Shown piece after piece: positions 27,500 to 35,715 of a stretch of DNA of 64,000 bases. The DNA comes from an uncultured Muribaculum sp. (GTDB lineage: Bacteria > Bacteroidota > Bacteroidia > Bacteroidales > Muribaculaceae): the NCBI GenBank assembly GCA_910587665.1, contig CAJUMZ010000018.1, forward strand, positions 1 to 64,000. The letters are read 5' to 3'. The position numbers were made by a program, and so were the translations under genes. The stretch's first letter is position 1; the number at the start of each line of letters is the position of its first letter. The notes below the pieces were generated by a model. The model saw nothing but the letters and a program-made list of their open reading frames with translations, was not told the origin of the DNA and did no database searches.

Positions 27500-28924
27500 A
27501 TGGGAAATCCCAAAGCATTTCTGACTATTCCCCGTAAAGAGGCAGGCTATCGACCGGTAAGCGACCGAGTGCGTGATTATGGAGAAGTGGAGCAGACATT
27601 AAATCCCGAGGATCGCCGTTTGCAGGCATCTCGGTGTATGGAATGCGGCGTACCGTTCTGTCACTGGAATTGTCCGCTCGGCAACCGTCAGCCCGAATGG
27701 CAGGACAGGTTGTATAAAAACGATATAAAAGGTGCTTATGCCCTGCTGGTTGCTACCGACGACTTTCCTGAGTTTACCGGAAGGGTGTGTCCCGCATTGT
27801 GTGAGAAAGGGTGTGTGCTCAACAAGGAGCATGAGCCTGTCACAATACGTGAGAATGAGGCGGCTATAGTGGAGCGCGCTTTCAATGAGGGGTATGTACA
27901 TCCTCACGCCCCGGCACGCCGCCCCGGCACGAAAGTTGCCGTGATTGGCTCCGGACCCGCCGGTCTTGCATGTGCCAATCAGCTCAACCGGAAAGGACAC
28001 TCGGTTACTGTGTTTGAGAAAAATGAGGCTGTTGGCGGACTTTTACGTTTTGGCATACCTGACTTCAAGCTAAACAAGAGCGTGATTGACAGGCGTGTCA
28101 ATCTGCTGAAGGAAGAGGGTATAGAGTTCAAGACCGGGGTTGAAGTCGGTAGAGATATCAAAGCCGACCAATTGCTGTCGGAATATGATGCGGTGTGTGT
28201 GGCAATCGGCTCGGAAGTACCCCGCGATCTCAAGGTAGAGGGCAGGGAACTTGACGGGGTGCATTTCGCCCTTGAATTGCTCCGTCAGCAAAACCGTGTA
28301 AATGCCGGGGTCGAAGTGCCGCGCGAAGCACGTATCTCGGCCAAGGGCAAGCATGTGCTTGTAATCGGCGGCGGTGATACCGGAAGCGACTGTGTAGGCA
28401 CAGCCAACCGTCAGGGTGCGCTCTCCGTGACCCAGATTGAGATTATGCCGAAGCCTCCCGTGGGTGAGAATCCCGATACTCCGTGGCCCAACTGGCCTCA
28501 GATATTGAAGACATCAAGCTCTCATCTTGAAGGGTGTGAGCGTCGGTGGCTTCTTGACACCAAAAAGTTTATCGGTAAGGATGGTAAGGTTGATGAGGTC
28601 GAGATTGAGGAAGTCAATTGGGAAAAAGACCCTGCGACAGGAAAGATGAATCTTATCCACACCGGAAAGACGGAGCGTATACCGGCACAGCTTGTGCTGC
28701 TCGCCATGGGATTCACCAATCCGGTTGCCGAGGGATTGCTCGAACAGCTTGGCGTGGAAAAGGATGCCCGTGGTAATGTCAAGGTCAACGGCATGCAACA
28801 GAGCAGTGTCGAAAAGGTGTTTGCCGCCGGCGATGCCTCTACGGGTGCATCTCTTGTCGTGCGCTGTATCGCCTCGGGTCGTAATGCCGCAAAAGGGATT
28901 GACGCATATCTTAAATCGAAATAA
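27500..28924 (+). CDS. gltD: Glutamate synthase small subunit
   Basis: Oxidises NAD(P)H and passes electrons to GltB. The 474-residue protein begins with a ferredoxin-like cysteine region (CMECGVPFCHWNCPLGN and CPALCEKGC, about residues 47-105) and then has two dinucleotide-binding folds: FAD site VIGSGPAGLACANQL (about 149-163) and NAD(P)H site VIGGGDTGSDC (about 288-298). The conserved AAGDASTGASLVV near the C-terminus completes the FAD domain. The stop overlaps the purF-like start by one base (TAATG), indicating translational coupling. Confidence 0.97.
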   Translation: MGNPKAFLTIPRKEAGYRPVSDRVRDYGEVEQTLNPEDRRLQASRCMECGVPFCHWNCPLGNRQPEWQDRLYKNDIKGAYALLVATDDFPEFTGRVCPALCEKGCVLNKEHEPVTIRENEAAIVERAFNEGYVHPHAPARRPGTKVAVIGSGPAGLACANQLNRKGHSVTVFEKNEAVGGLLRFGIPDFKLNKSVIDRRVNLLKEEGIEFKTGVEVGRDIKADQLLSEYDAVCVAIGSEVPRDLKVEGRELDGVHFALELLRQQNRVNAGVEVPREARISAKGKHVLVIGGGDTGSDCVGTANRQGALSVTQIEIMPKPPVGENPDTPWPNWPQILKTSSSHLEGCERRWLLDTKKFIGKDGKVDEVEIEEVNWEKDPATGKMNLIHTGKTERIPAQLVLLAMGFTNPVAEGLLEQLGVEKDARGNVKVNGMQQSSVEKVFAAGDASTGASLVVRCIASGRNAAKGIDAYLKSK

Positions 28925-30813
28925 TGGAACAGCTGAAGCATGAGTGTGGCGTAGCTATGATACGCCTGTTGAAACCGCTTGATTATTATAAGAAAAAGTA
29001 CGGCACTTACCTGTATGGGCTTAACAAGCTATATCTCCTTATGGAGAAACAGCATAACCGCGGTCAGGAAGGTGCGGGTGCCGGAGTTATAAAAATGAAT
29101 TCTCCCGCGGGACACGAATATGTGTTCCGCGAGAGGGCTCTCGGTTCCAATGCCATCCAGGAGATTTTTTCGACAATAAATCATCAGGTGGATCAGGCGC
29201 ATGTGAATGAACATGATGCCGACTGGGTCGACGCCTATGCGCCGTTTATCGGCGAGGTGTACATGGGGCATCTGCGTTACTCCACTACCGGGCGCAGCGG
29301 CATAAGCTATGTGCATCCGTTTCTGCGGCGCAATAACTGGTGTTCGCGCTCGCTTATGCTGTGTGGCAACTTCAATATGACCAATGTCGACAGTATATTC
29401 AACGCTGTAGTGGAGAAAGGACAGCACCCGCGTATATACTCCGACACGGTAATCATACTCGAACAACTCGGCTACGCGCTTGATAAGGAAAACAACCGCC
29501 TCTACCATAAATTTACCGAAGAAGGGCTTGACGGCATGGAGCGTGCTGTCGCTATAGAGGATAACATTGACCTTCGACCGGTGCTTGCCTCCACAGCCCC
29601 GGGATGGGATGGCGGATACGTGATATGTGGTGCGCTCGGCTCAGGTGATATGTGGGCGTTGCGTGACCCTCACGGCATACGCCCGGCGTTTTATTATGCA
29701 GACGACGAAATAGTAGTCATAGCCTCCGAACGACCCGTGATACAGACCGTAATGAATGTGCCTCGGCGTGCCGTTCATGAGCTTGCCCCGGGTTGCGCGA
29801 TAATAGTCACTAAAAACGGCAAAGTGAGTGTCGATGACATTCTCGGTGAAGGAAAAAACAAACGATGCTCCTTTGAACGCATATACTTCTCCCGCGGTAG
29901 CGACGCCGACATATACAAGGAGCGCAAGGCTCTTGGAAGAAATCTTGTCGACAAGATATTAAAGGGTGTGGATTATGATCTTGATCATGCCGTTTTCTCC
30001 TTTATCCCCAACACGGCGGAGGTGGCGTTCATAGGCATGATCGAAGGTCTTGAAAAATATCTTGACCGGGAGAAAGCCGACCGCATATACCGGTTGTCGC
30101 AGAATGATGCCCTGTCACGTGACGCCCTGCTGGATATAATGCAGCGCAAACTGCGTATAGAGAAAGTGGCAATAAAGGATATCAAGCTCCGCACATTTAT
30201 TGCGGAAGGCGAGTCGCGTAACGATCTTGCCGCCCATGTGTATGATGTCACTTACGGTATCGTGGAAAATGACCGCGACACGCTTGTGGTAATTGATGAT
30301 TCGATAGTGCGCGGAACTACCTTACGTCAGTCCATAATAAGAATGCTTGACCGGCTGCATCCTAAAAAGATAGTGATTGTAAGTTCTTCGCCGCAGGTAC
30401 GCTATCCCGACTATTACGGAATCGACATGTCGAGGATGGGTGAGTTCTGTGCATTTCGTGCCGCTGTTTCGTTGCTTAAGGAGAGCGGAAGGGAAGGAAT
30501 TCTTGAAGAAGTGTATAATAATTGTATCGCACAGGAAAATGTGCCTGATAGTGAGCTTGTCAATTGTGTCAAGGCGATATACGCTTCATTTACCGACGAA
30601 CAGATCTCGTCAAAAATTGCCGAGATGCTCACGCCTGCCGATACCCATGCCGACGTGGAGATTATATATCAGACACTTGAGGGGCTTCATGAGGCCGTAC
30701 CGTCTTCTCCCGGCGACTGGTATTTTTCCGGTAATTATCCGACACCGGGCGGCATAAGGCTGGTAAACAAGGCTTATGTGAATTATTTCGAGGGAAATGT
30801 TGACAAACGTTAG
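28924..30813 (+). CDS. Amidophosphoribosyltransferase family protein (long form)
   Basis: A glutamine-dependent phosphoribosyltransferase related to PurF, which makes 5-phosphoribosylamine in purine synthesis. The N-terminal class II amidotransferase has its nucleophile at Cys8 (HECGVAMI), so a seven-residue propeptide is probably removed, as in Bacillus-type enzymes. The PRPP site VVIDDSIVRGTTLR is at about 455-468. At 629 residues it is longer than standard PurF (about 470-510), with extra segments in both domains. It is coupled to gltD by a one-base overlap. It could be the true PurF or a long paralogue; this window cannot decide. Confidence 0.88.
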   Translation: MEQLKHECGVAMIRLLKPLDYYKKKYGTYLYGLNKLYLLMEKQHNRGQEGAGAGVIKMNSPAGHEYVFRERALGSNAIQEIFSTINHQVDQAHVNEHDADWVDAYAPFIGEVYMGHLRYSTTGRSGISYVHPFLRRNNWCSRSLMLCGNFNMTNVDSIFNAVVEKGQHPRIYSDTVIILEQLGYALDKENNRLYHKFTEEGLDGMERAVAIEDNIDLRPVLASTAPGWDGGYVICGALGSGDMWALRDPHGIRPAFYYADDEIVVIASERPVIQTVMNVPRRAVHELAPGCAIIVTKNGKVSVDDILGEGKNKRCSFERIYFSRGSDADIYKERKALGRNLVDKILKGVDYDLDHAVFSFIPNTAEVAFIGMIEGLEKYLDREKADRIYRLSQNDALSRDALLDIMQRKLRIEKVAIKDIKLRTFIAEGESRNDLAAHVYDVTYGIVENDRDTLVVIDDSIVRGTTLRQSIIRMLDRLHPKKIVIVSSSPQVRYPDYYGIDMSRMGEFCAFRAAVSLLKESGREGILEEVYNNCIAQENVPDSELVNCVKAIYASFTDEQISSKIAEMLTPADTHADVEIIYQTLEGLHEAVPSSPGDWYFSGNYPTPGGIRLVNKAYVNYFEGNVDKR

Positions 30814-30821
30814 ATTTTCCG

Positions 30822-30872
30822 TCAAAATATTTTGATAAACCGAATAAATTTAGTTAGTTTGCAATAACTAAC
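30822..30872 (+). promoter_or_regulatory. Promoter of the TM2 gene with two palindromes
   Basis: TTTG (30831-30834) and TTAGTTTG (30854-30861, one mismatch) are 19 nt apart. A perfect 14-bp palindrome TCAAAATATTTTGA (30822-30835) covers the -33 element, and GTTAGTT/AACTAAC (30853-30859 and 30866-30872) covers the -7 element. Such placement would suit repressor binding; no regulator is identified. Confidence 0.5.
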
Positions 30873-30900
30873 ATATATCAACCAATCAAACTTAAACAAG

Positions 30901-31206
30901 ATGGACCAGCAAAACAATCCTAACAGTTGTCCTCCTCCTTATCCTGACAGTGTGTTTTCTCCCGGGCCTTCGGGCAAGAGCCGCGGTGTTGCCGCTCTGC
31001 TTGCCATATTTCTCGGTAGTCTCGGCATACAGTATTTTTATCTCGGAAAGAATACAGCCGGTATAATCACATTGATAGTGACATTCTGCCTTTGTGGTAT
31101 TCCCTCGATATTATGGCTTATACAGGGTATCCTAATGTTCACAATGTCACAGCAGGATTTTGAGCGTAAGTATGTATACACGACTTCGACTTTCCCGCTG
31201 TTCTGA
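30901..31206 (+). CDS. TM2 domain-containing membrane protein
   Basis: A 101-residue inner-membrane protein. A proline-rich polar N-terminus (about 1-28) is followed by the TM2 domain: helix one in GVAALLAIFLGSLGIQYFYLG (about 30-50, split by the typical G-x-Q-x-F-Y-L-G turn) and helix two about 54-77. TM2 proteins are widespread and of unknown function. It is monocistronic, with a promoter at 30822-30861 and a strong terminator at 31224-31265. Confidence 0.85.
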   Translation: MDQQNNPNSCPPPYPDSVFSPGPSGKSRGVAALLAIFLGSLGIQYFYLGKNTAGIITLIVTFCLCGIPSILWLIQGILMFTMSQQDFERKYVYTTSTFPLF

Positions 31207-31223
31207 TTGAACTTAAAATTGGA

Positions 31224-31265
31224 AACAATAAATCCCGACATCTCAGAATGCCGGGATTTATTGTT
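31224..31265. terminator. Bidirectional terminator between TM2 gene and fabI
   Basis: AACAATAAATCCCG pairs with CGGGATTTATTGTT around a small imperfect loop (31224-31265). The A/T-rich ends provide a T-run in both directions, so it can serve both convergent genes. Confidence 0.75.
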
Positions 31266-31286
31266 ATATGAGGATTTGCGATGGGA

Positions 31287-32144
31287 TTAACCGTATTGAA
31301 TTGTTCCGTCGGGATTACGGTAGAGGTCGAAGCTCTTTTCATATTGGTCCATTGCACGGAGGCTCATACCCATGCTCGAGAATCCGCCGTCGTGGTAGAG
31401 GTTTTGCATGGTCACCTTACGGGTAAGGTCGCTGAACATCACGATGCAATAGTTAGCGCATTCCTCTGCATCGGCATTGCCGAGCGGCGACATGCGGTTG
31501 GCGAAATCCATCAGCGAGTCCATGCCCTTCACGCCGCTTCCGGCGGTAGTCTGTGTCGGAGACTGTGATATGGTATTGATTCTCACATGCTTCTCCCTTC
31601 CGTAGATGTAGCCGAAACTGCGGGCTATGGATTCAAGAAGAGCCTTTGCGTCAGCCATGTCGTTGTAGCCAAACATAGTGCGCTGAGCCGCAATGTAGCT
31701 CAGAGCGATAATGCTTCCGTAATCGTTGATGGCGTCGAGCTTCTTTGCTGCTTGAATCATTTTATGAAATGACACAGCCGATATGTCGAGGGTCTTGTTG
31801 AGCAGATCATAATCTATATCATCGTAAAGACGCTTTTTGCGGACATTGGGTGACATGCCTATAGAGTGGAGTACGAAGTCGATCTTTCCGCCAAGCACCT
31901 CCGTCGAACGCTGAAATACCATTTCGAGGTCATCGACATTGGTTGCGTCGGCGGGAATAACTTCTGCATTTAGCTTTTCTCCAAGTTTGCTGACATCGCC
32001 CATCCTTACTGCTACCGGTGTATTGGAGAGTGTGATAACAGCACCTTCCTCGACAGCCTTTTCAGCCACTTTCCAGGCGATACTCATGTCATTGAGCGCG
32101 CCGAATATCACGCCGCGCTTTCCTTTCAATAAGTTGTAACTCAT
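31287..32144 (-). CDS. fabI: Enoyl-ACP reductase (NADH)
   Basis: Reduces enoyl-ACP in the last step of each fatty-acid elongation cycle. The 285-residue short-chain dehydrogenase-like enzyme has the FabI N-terminal nucleotide-binding segment (KGKRGVIFGALNDMSIAW, about 7-24) and the Y-x6-K catalytic pair typical of FabI (Tyr160 and Lys167), plus the substrate-loop region near 195-205. Length is slightly above E. coli FabI because of an extended C-terminus. A minus-strand -7 box TAACTTTG is at 32170-32177. Confidence 0.96.
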   Translation of the reverse strand: MSYNLLKGKRGVIFGALNDMSIAWKVAEKAVEEGAVITLSNTPVAVRMGDVSKLGEKLNAEVIPADATNVDDLEMVFQRSTEVLGGKIDFVLHSIGMSPNVRKKRLYDDIDYDLLNKTLDISAVSFHKMIQAAKKLDAINDYGSIIALSYIAAQRTMFGYNDMADAKALLESIARSFGYIYGREKHVRINTISQSPTQTTAGSGVKGMDSLMDFANRMSPLGNADAEECANYCIVMFSDLTRKVTMQNLYHDGGFSSMGMSLRAMDQYEKSFDLYRNPDGTIQYG

Positions 32145-32169
32145 TAATTCAGTCTGTTATAATTCGCGG

Positions 32170-32201
32170 CAAAGTTACAAAAAATTCCTGATTTCACCGA
32201 A
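32170..32201 (-). promoter_or_regulatory. Promoter of fabI
   Basis: On the minus strand TTCG (32198-32201) and TAACTTTG (32170-32177) are 20 nt apart, 26 nt before the fabI ATG. Confidence 0.55.
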
Positions 32202-32208
32202 AAAGCCG

Positions 32209-32216
32209 TATATTTG
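32209..32216 (+). promoter_or_regulatory. Candidate -7 box of the macro-like gene
   Basis: TATATTTG is a perfect TAnnTTTG match 20 nt before the ATG at 32236; the -33 element is poor. Confidence 0.45.
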
Positions 32217-32235
32217 TCGGTAAATACGATATATT

Positions 32236-32652
32236 ATGGCACAAGACGAGAATCTGAAATATACGCCGGAGAATATAACATCACTCGGCAAGGATGATAT
32301 TTTTGTGTTCGGCAGTAACCTTGCGGGTATACATGCCGGAGGTGCAGCGAGGGTTGCCTATGAGCGGTTTGGCGCTATAATGGGGCAGGGTGTTGGCATC
32401 CAGGGGCAGTCTTATGCCATTCCGACTATGCAGGGTGGAGTTGACACGATAAAACCATATGTCGATGAGTTTATCGCACTTGCCCGCGAGTGGGATCAGA
32501 ATACTTTTTATGTTACGCGTATAGGGTGTGGCATCGCAGGTTTTACCGATGAGGAAATCGCACCGCTGTTTGCCGAAGCTCTGGAACTATATAATGTCAG
32601 GCTGCCTGAAAGCTTTGTCAAGATAATAAGGAGTAATAAAAATCTTAAATAA
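32236..32652 (+). CDS. Macro-domain-like hypothetical protein
   Basis: A 138-residue soluble protein. The segment DDIFVFGSNLAGIHAGGAA followed by QGQSYAIPTM and a late TRIGCGIAGF resembles small macro-like proteins found in bacteria and phages (the A1S_2505-type family), whose glycine-rich loops suggest nucleotide or ADP-ribose binding. Biochemical function is unknown. It is a single gene diverging from fabI and converging on the PAP2 gene, with no transfer signature. The family link rests on recalled motif similarity. Confidence 0.75.
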   Translation: MAQDENLKYTPENITSLGKDDIFVFGSNLAGIHAGGAARVAYERFGAIMGQGVGIQGQSYAIPTMQGGVDTIKPYVDEFIALAREWDQNTFYVTRIGCGIAGFTDEEIAPLFAEALELYNVRLPESFVKIIRSNKNLK

Positions 32653-32681
32653 CCGACTAACTGAATGCACACTTCATATGA

Positions 32682-33422
32682 TTAAAATGTACATGCTAAA
32701 TTAACAGAAAAGGAGCGCTCCGCGTGGTCGTATACCGGTGAGACTACAAGTATATCAGACGATGATTTGTTCCACTTAAACCATCGTTGATATAATGGGA
32801 GCATCCAGTAACCTATCCTTGCCGATAATATTCCTACTCCCGCACCGGCAATGACATCATTTAGCCAATGGCGACCGTTATAAAGGCGTAAAAATGCAAC
32901 GCCTACAGCAACCGTATAAGCTCCGATGCCAATTCCGAGACCATACTCCTCCCTTATTAATTCGGCTCCGGTAAATGCTGTTGCCGTGTGTCCGGAAGGA
33001 AACGAATTTCTTGCACTTGAATCCGGTCTTTTTTCCTTGAATGTGAATTTACCTATATTGGTCAATGCTGTCATGGATATATAGGCAGTCGCTTCGACCA
33101 TTATTCGCTCTTTGAAGCTATGTTTTGCTTTGATGCCCATCGAACCAAATGTCAGGTAGGTTAGTGCCGGAAGATATTGGATATAATCATCGACACGGAA
33201 GAAATGGTTACCTTGCAAATTGTCCATCCCGTTTTTTATATTGATGTCTAATTTTCTGAATGCACCGTTGTAAACACCGAACGTGCCAACAGCTATCAAG
33301 GTACCCGGCAGGATCAGTTGCCTGACATTGAAATGGGAACATTTGGTCTGATGCCGATTTATGCTGTCAATATACATTGTATTGATAGACAATGTCAAAA
33401 ACCGTATGTGATGATTTTTCAT
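32682..33422 (-). CDS. PAP2-family membrane-associated phosphatase
   Basis: A phosphatase of the PAP2 (type 2 phosphatidic acid phosphatase) superfamily, about 246 residues. The three catalytic motifs are visible: KFTFKEKRPD, PSGHTATAF and RLYNGRHWLNDV, in that order and spacing. Hydrophobic segments flank them; the substrate may be a lipid or undecaprenyl pyrophosphate. I favour ATG 33422 because it overlaps the stop of an upstream 91-codon frame as ATGA; an in-frame ATG at 33440 is possible. A long leader with palindromes and a good promoter at 33766-33796 lie upstream. Confidence 0.88.
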   Translation of the reverse strand: MKNHHIRFLTLSINTMYIDSINRHQTKCSHFNVRQLILPGTLIAVGTFGVYNGAFRKLDINIKNGMDNLQGNHFFRVDDYIQYLPALTYLTFGSMGIKAKHSFKERIMVEATAYISMTALTNIGKFTFKEKRPDSSARNSFPSGHTATAFTGAELIREEYGLGIGIGAYTVAVGVAFLRLYNGRHWLNDVIAGAGVGILSARIGYWMLPLYQRWFKWNKSSSDILVVSPVYDHAERSFSVNLACTF

Positions 33423-33694
33423 AATTGATAGTCTGGGCATAGCCGCAGAGATGTGAAGTAAGAAGACTCAATGTAATGAGACCTCTTACCAATTGATTTA
33501 TGGTCATTGGCAAATCGTTTATGCGAATGCCAATGCTCATAAATCAAATTCGACGAATGCAAAAGCATGGGCAATGACTGCCCAGAATGCACCCGTCGGA
33601 TTGGTGTTATGAACGGCAAGTCACGCCCATGCAATGCACGGACGTTCGCGACTTGTTCCTCATTCATAACACAATGAAATTTCCGACGTTTCAT
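33419..33694 (-). CDS. Possible 91-residue ORF in the PAP2 leader
   Basis: An open frame of 91 codons starts at ATG 33694, about 65 nt after the predicted transcript start, and its TGA overlaps the PAP2 ATG. The product is rich in His, Arg and Ser, with no hydrophobic core, and I do not recognise it. Half of it is encoded by an imperfect palindrome, so the frame may be incidental to a structured RNA or a repeat element. Its composition is unlike neighbouring genes. Without homologues it stays uncertain. Confidence 0.35.
   Translation of the reverse strand: MKRRKFHCVMNEEQVANVRALHGRDLPFITPIRRVHSGQSLPMLLHSSNLIYEHWHSHKRFANDHKSIGKRSHYIESSYFTSLRLCPDYQL
33594..33688. repeat. 95-nt imperfect inverted repeat
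   Basis: Three nested arms pair: CGTCGGA (33594-33600) with TCCGACG (33682-33688); GTGTTATGAA (33604-33613) with TTCATAACAC (33663-33672); CAAGTC (33617-33622) with GACTTG (33650-33655). A smaller GGGCA/TGCCC hairpin lies just left, near 33569-33583. This occupies most of the stretch 33441-33765 between the PAP2 gene and its promoter. Confidence 0.7.
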
Positions 33695-33765
33695 TCTGAT
33701 TGGAACAAATAGCAAACGCTATTAATTTATGTTTTGGAAGCCTCTGCTTCCTTTATTTTCAATTG

Positions 33766-33796
33766 CAAAGTTACAACATTTTGCTTCTAAAGTCAA
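33766..33796 (-). promoter_or_regulatory. Promoter upstream of the PAP2 leader
   Basis: On the minus strand TTG (33794-33796) and TAACTTTG (33766-33773) are 20 nt apart. A GGAAGC/GCTTCC hairpin (33737-33752) lies at the start of the predicted transcript. Confidence 0.6.
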
Positions 33797-33837
33797 TAGG
33801 ATTATGATAATAGTTGCCTAAAGTATATTGCCATTGT

Positions 33838-34590
33838 CTATTGGGCAATGAAGGTGAATGACCCGGGGTCGTGTAGGCGGAAGCCGTCATACTCGAATCC
33901 ACCAAGTGCCGACGGGTCATCAATGCTGTTTTGAAGTATATAACGTGCCATTTCACCCCGACACATTTTCGCATAGATAGTGACAGTGCGCTCTTTCCCG
34001 TCTTTAAGCATTTTAAAAGTAGGTATCACAACCTTTACTTCTCTTACAATGCGTTTCCAGTCAAACAGACTTTTCATCTCCGCACTTGCAAGATTTACAA
34101 GTGTTCCGCCCGATTCCTTCACCGCATTTATAAGAATGTCTGTAAGTTGCGGTCGCCAGTAATCAAACATGGTCTTACCGTCGGTGCATGGCAGTTCGAC
34201 ATTGCCTTCAAGCCTGTAAGGGTTGATCAGGTCAAGTGGTCGCAACATACCGTAGAGGAAGGAACAGATGGTGAGGTGAGAGTTGGCATAGGTAAGTTGA
34301 GTGTCGGAGAAACTTTCAAGCTTCATTTTCTTGAACACCATGCCGTCATACATAAATCCTGCGGGGTGACGTGTCGCCTCGATATCGAAGTTGACATATC
34401 GGAGATGGTTTTCAACGGCAATACTGCGGTTTGTTCTGAGGATATGTTGCAGTTCGTCGACCGAATATCCGGCAAGTTGTCGGGCGATGATTCTGGCATT
34501 TTCGCGAAATCGAGGCTCTGTTGTAAACGGCAGTTCCCTTGCCGGGAAATTGTCGGTCATTAATTTTGCGCAGGCGAGTAATATGTGCAT
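33838..34590 (-). CDS. yaaA: YaaA family peroxide-stress protein
   Basis: A 250-residue member of the YaaA (DUF328/UPF0246) family, which in E. coli limits intracellular iron and DNA damage under hydrogen peroxide. Signatures include FLYGMLRPLDLINPYRLE, NLASAEMKSLF and YAKMCRGEMARYIL, the last two forming the basic DNA-binding cleft. Length is typical. It is the last gene of a long minus-strand run (tsaB, metF, holB, nuclease, hemW, yaaA) with a 10-base gap after hemW. Confidence 0.93.
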   Translation of the reverse strand: MHILLACAKLMTDNFPARELPFTTEPRFRENARIIARQLAGYSVDELQHILRTNRSIAVENHLRYVNFDIEATRHPAGFMYDGMVFKKMKLESFSDTQLTYANSHLTICSFLYGMLRPLDLINPYRLEGNVELPCTDGKTMFDYWRPQLTDILINAVKESGGTLVNLASAEMKSLFDWKRIVREVKVVIPTFKMLKDGKERTVTIYAKMCRGEMARYILQNSIDDPSALGGFEYDGFRLHDPGSFTFIAQ

Positions 34591-34600
34591 GGCGGGATTG

Positions 34601-35710
34601 TCAATGGATTAATTCAACTAAAATTGAGTCGGATATAAGAAATGACTCTTCCGTTATAAACAGAGAGTCGGGAGTTTCCATCATCTTTCCTGAACGTAAA
34701 AACGCGGAGGCGTCACGTCGCAGGTCGGTAAGGGCTTTGTCGCCGAAACACCCGGCAAAATGCCTTTTGTCGATTCCTTCAGCTGTGCGCAGTGACGTGA
34801 TGATATAGTCATTGTAAAGTTCGTCGGGATTTTCATCCTCGATATCATAAAATGTTTTACCCGACATTATGTCGCTGATATATGCCTTTATTCCACGACG
34901 ATTTGCTCGTCGGGTCTTTCCGTCAAAACTATGTGCGGCAGTGCCAAGCCCGAGGTAGGGTATAAAGTGCCAGTATGAGCTGTTATGTATTGCCCGTCGG
35001 CCGGGAAGTGCGAAATTGGAGATTTCATAATGCTCGTATCCGGCCTTGCGGAGGGAGTCGGTAAGCCGCCTGTACATTTCGCTGACAGTATCTTCATCGG
35101 TCTCCTTGATTTTCCCGGTTGAAAGCATGGCATGCAAGCGTGTCCCGGGTTCATAGGAAAGAGAGTATGCCGAGATATGCTCGACCCCTGTGGCAACGAG
35201 GCGGTCAAGGGACAGCTGCCATGAGTCTATTGTCTGTCCCGGAAGTCCGTAGATGAGGTCGGCACTGATATTTCCGATGCCGCCTTCACGCAATGTTTCT
35301 AAAGCATTTTCCGCCTCATCGCCGGTGTGTCGCCGGTTGATACGATTTAATTCATCATCGGAAAATGATTGTATTCCGATACTGACGCGGTTTACCCCGC
35401 ATTCTTTTATACATTGGACCCATTCCGGAGTGACATCCTCAGGATTAGCCTCGACGGTAAATTCGGCAGGGTTTATAATGCCTATGCCTCTGATAAGGCG
35501 CTTTATGTCATCAAGTGGCAGTATCGACGGAGTGCCGCCGCCAATGTATATCGTGGTAAAAGGCTCTTGAATCTCTCCTTGTCTCATTTTCCACTCAGTG
35601 AGAAGCGCGTCGATATATTTACCTATGTCAGCGGTGTGCGGCATCGAGTAGAAGTCACAATAGCTGCACTTTGAGTGGCAGAATGGAATATGTATATAGA
35701 GTCCCGCCAT
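34601..35710 (-). CDS. hemW: Radical SAM heme chaperone HemW
   Basis: Cytoplasmic protein that carries heme to respiratory proteins; often mis-annotated as oxygen-independent coproporphyrinogen oxidase. The radical SAM cluster cysteines are at 11, 15 and 18 (CHSKCSYC), followed by the SAM-binding GGGTPSIL near 56-63. The length of 369 residues is that of HemW and shorter than HemN, and the HemN-specific N-terminal extension is absent. The gap to the upstream nuclease gene is 5 bases. Confidence 0.93.
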   Translation of the reverse strand: MAGLYIHIPFCHSKCSYCDFYSMPHTADIGKYIDALLTEWKMRQGEIQEPFTTIYIGGGTPSILPLDDIKRLIRGIGIINPAEFTVEANPEDVTPEWVQCIKECGVNRVSIGIQSFSDDELNRINRRHTGDEAENALETLREGGIGNISADLIYGLPGQTIDSWQLSLDRLVATGVEHISAYSLSYEPGTRLHAMLSTGKIKETDEDTVSEMYRRLTDSLRKAGYEHYEISNFALPGRRAIHNSSYWHFIPYLGLGTAAHSFDGKTRRANRRGIKAYISDIMSGKTFYDIEDENPDELYNDYIITSLRTAEGIDKRHFAGCFGDKALTDLRRDASAFLRSGKMMETPDSLFITEESFLISDSILVELIH

Positions 35711-35715
35711 GGCGA

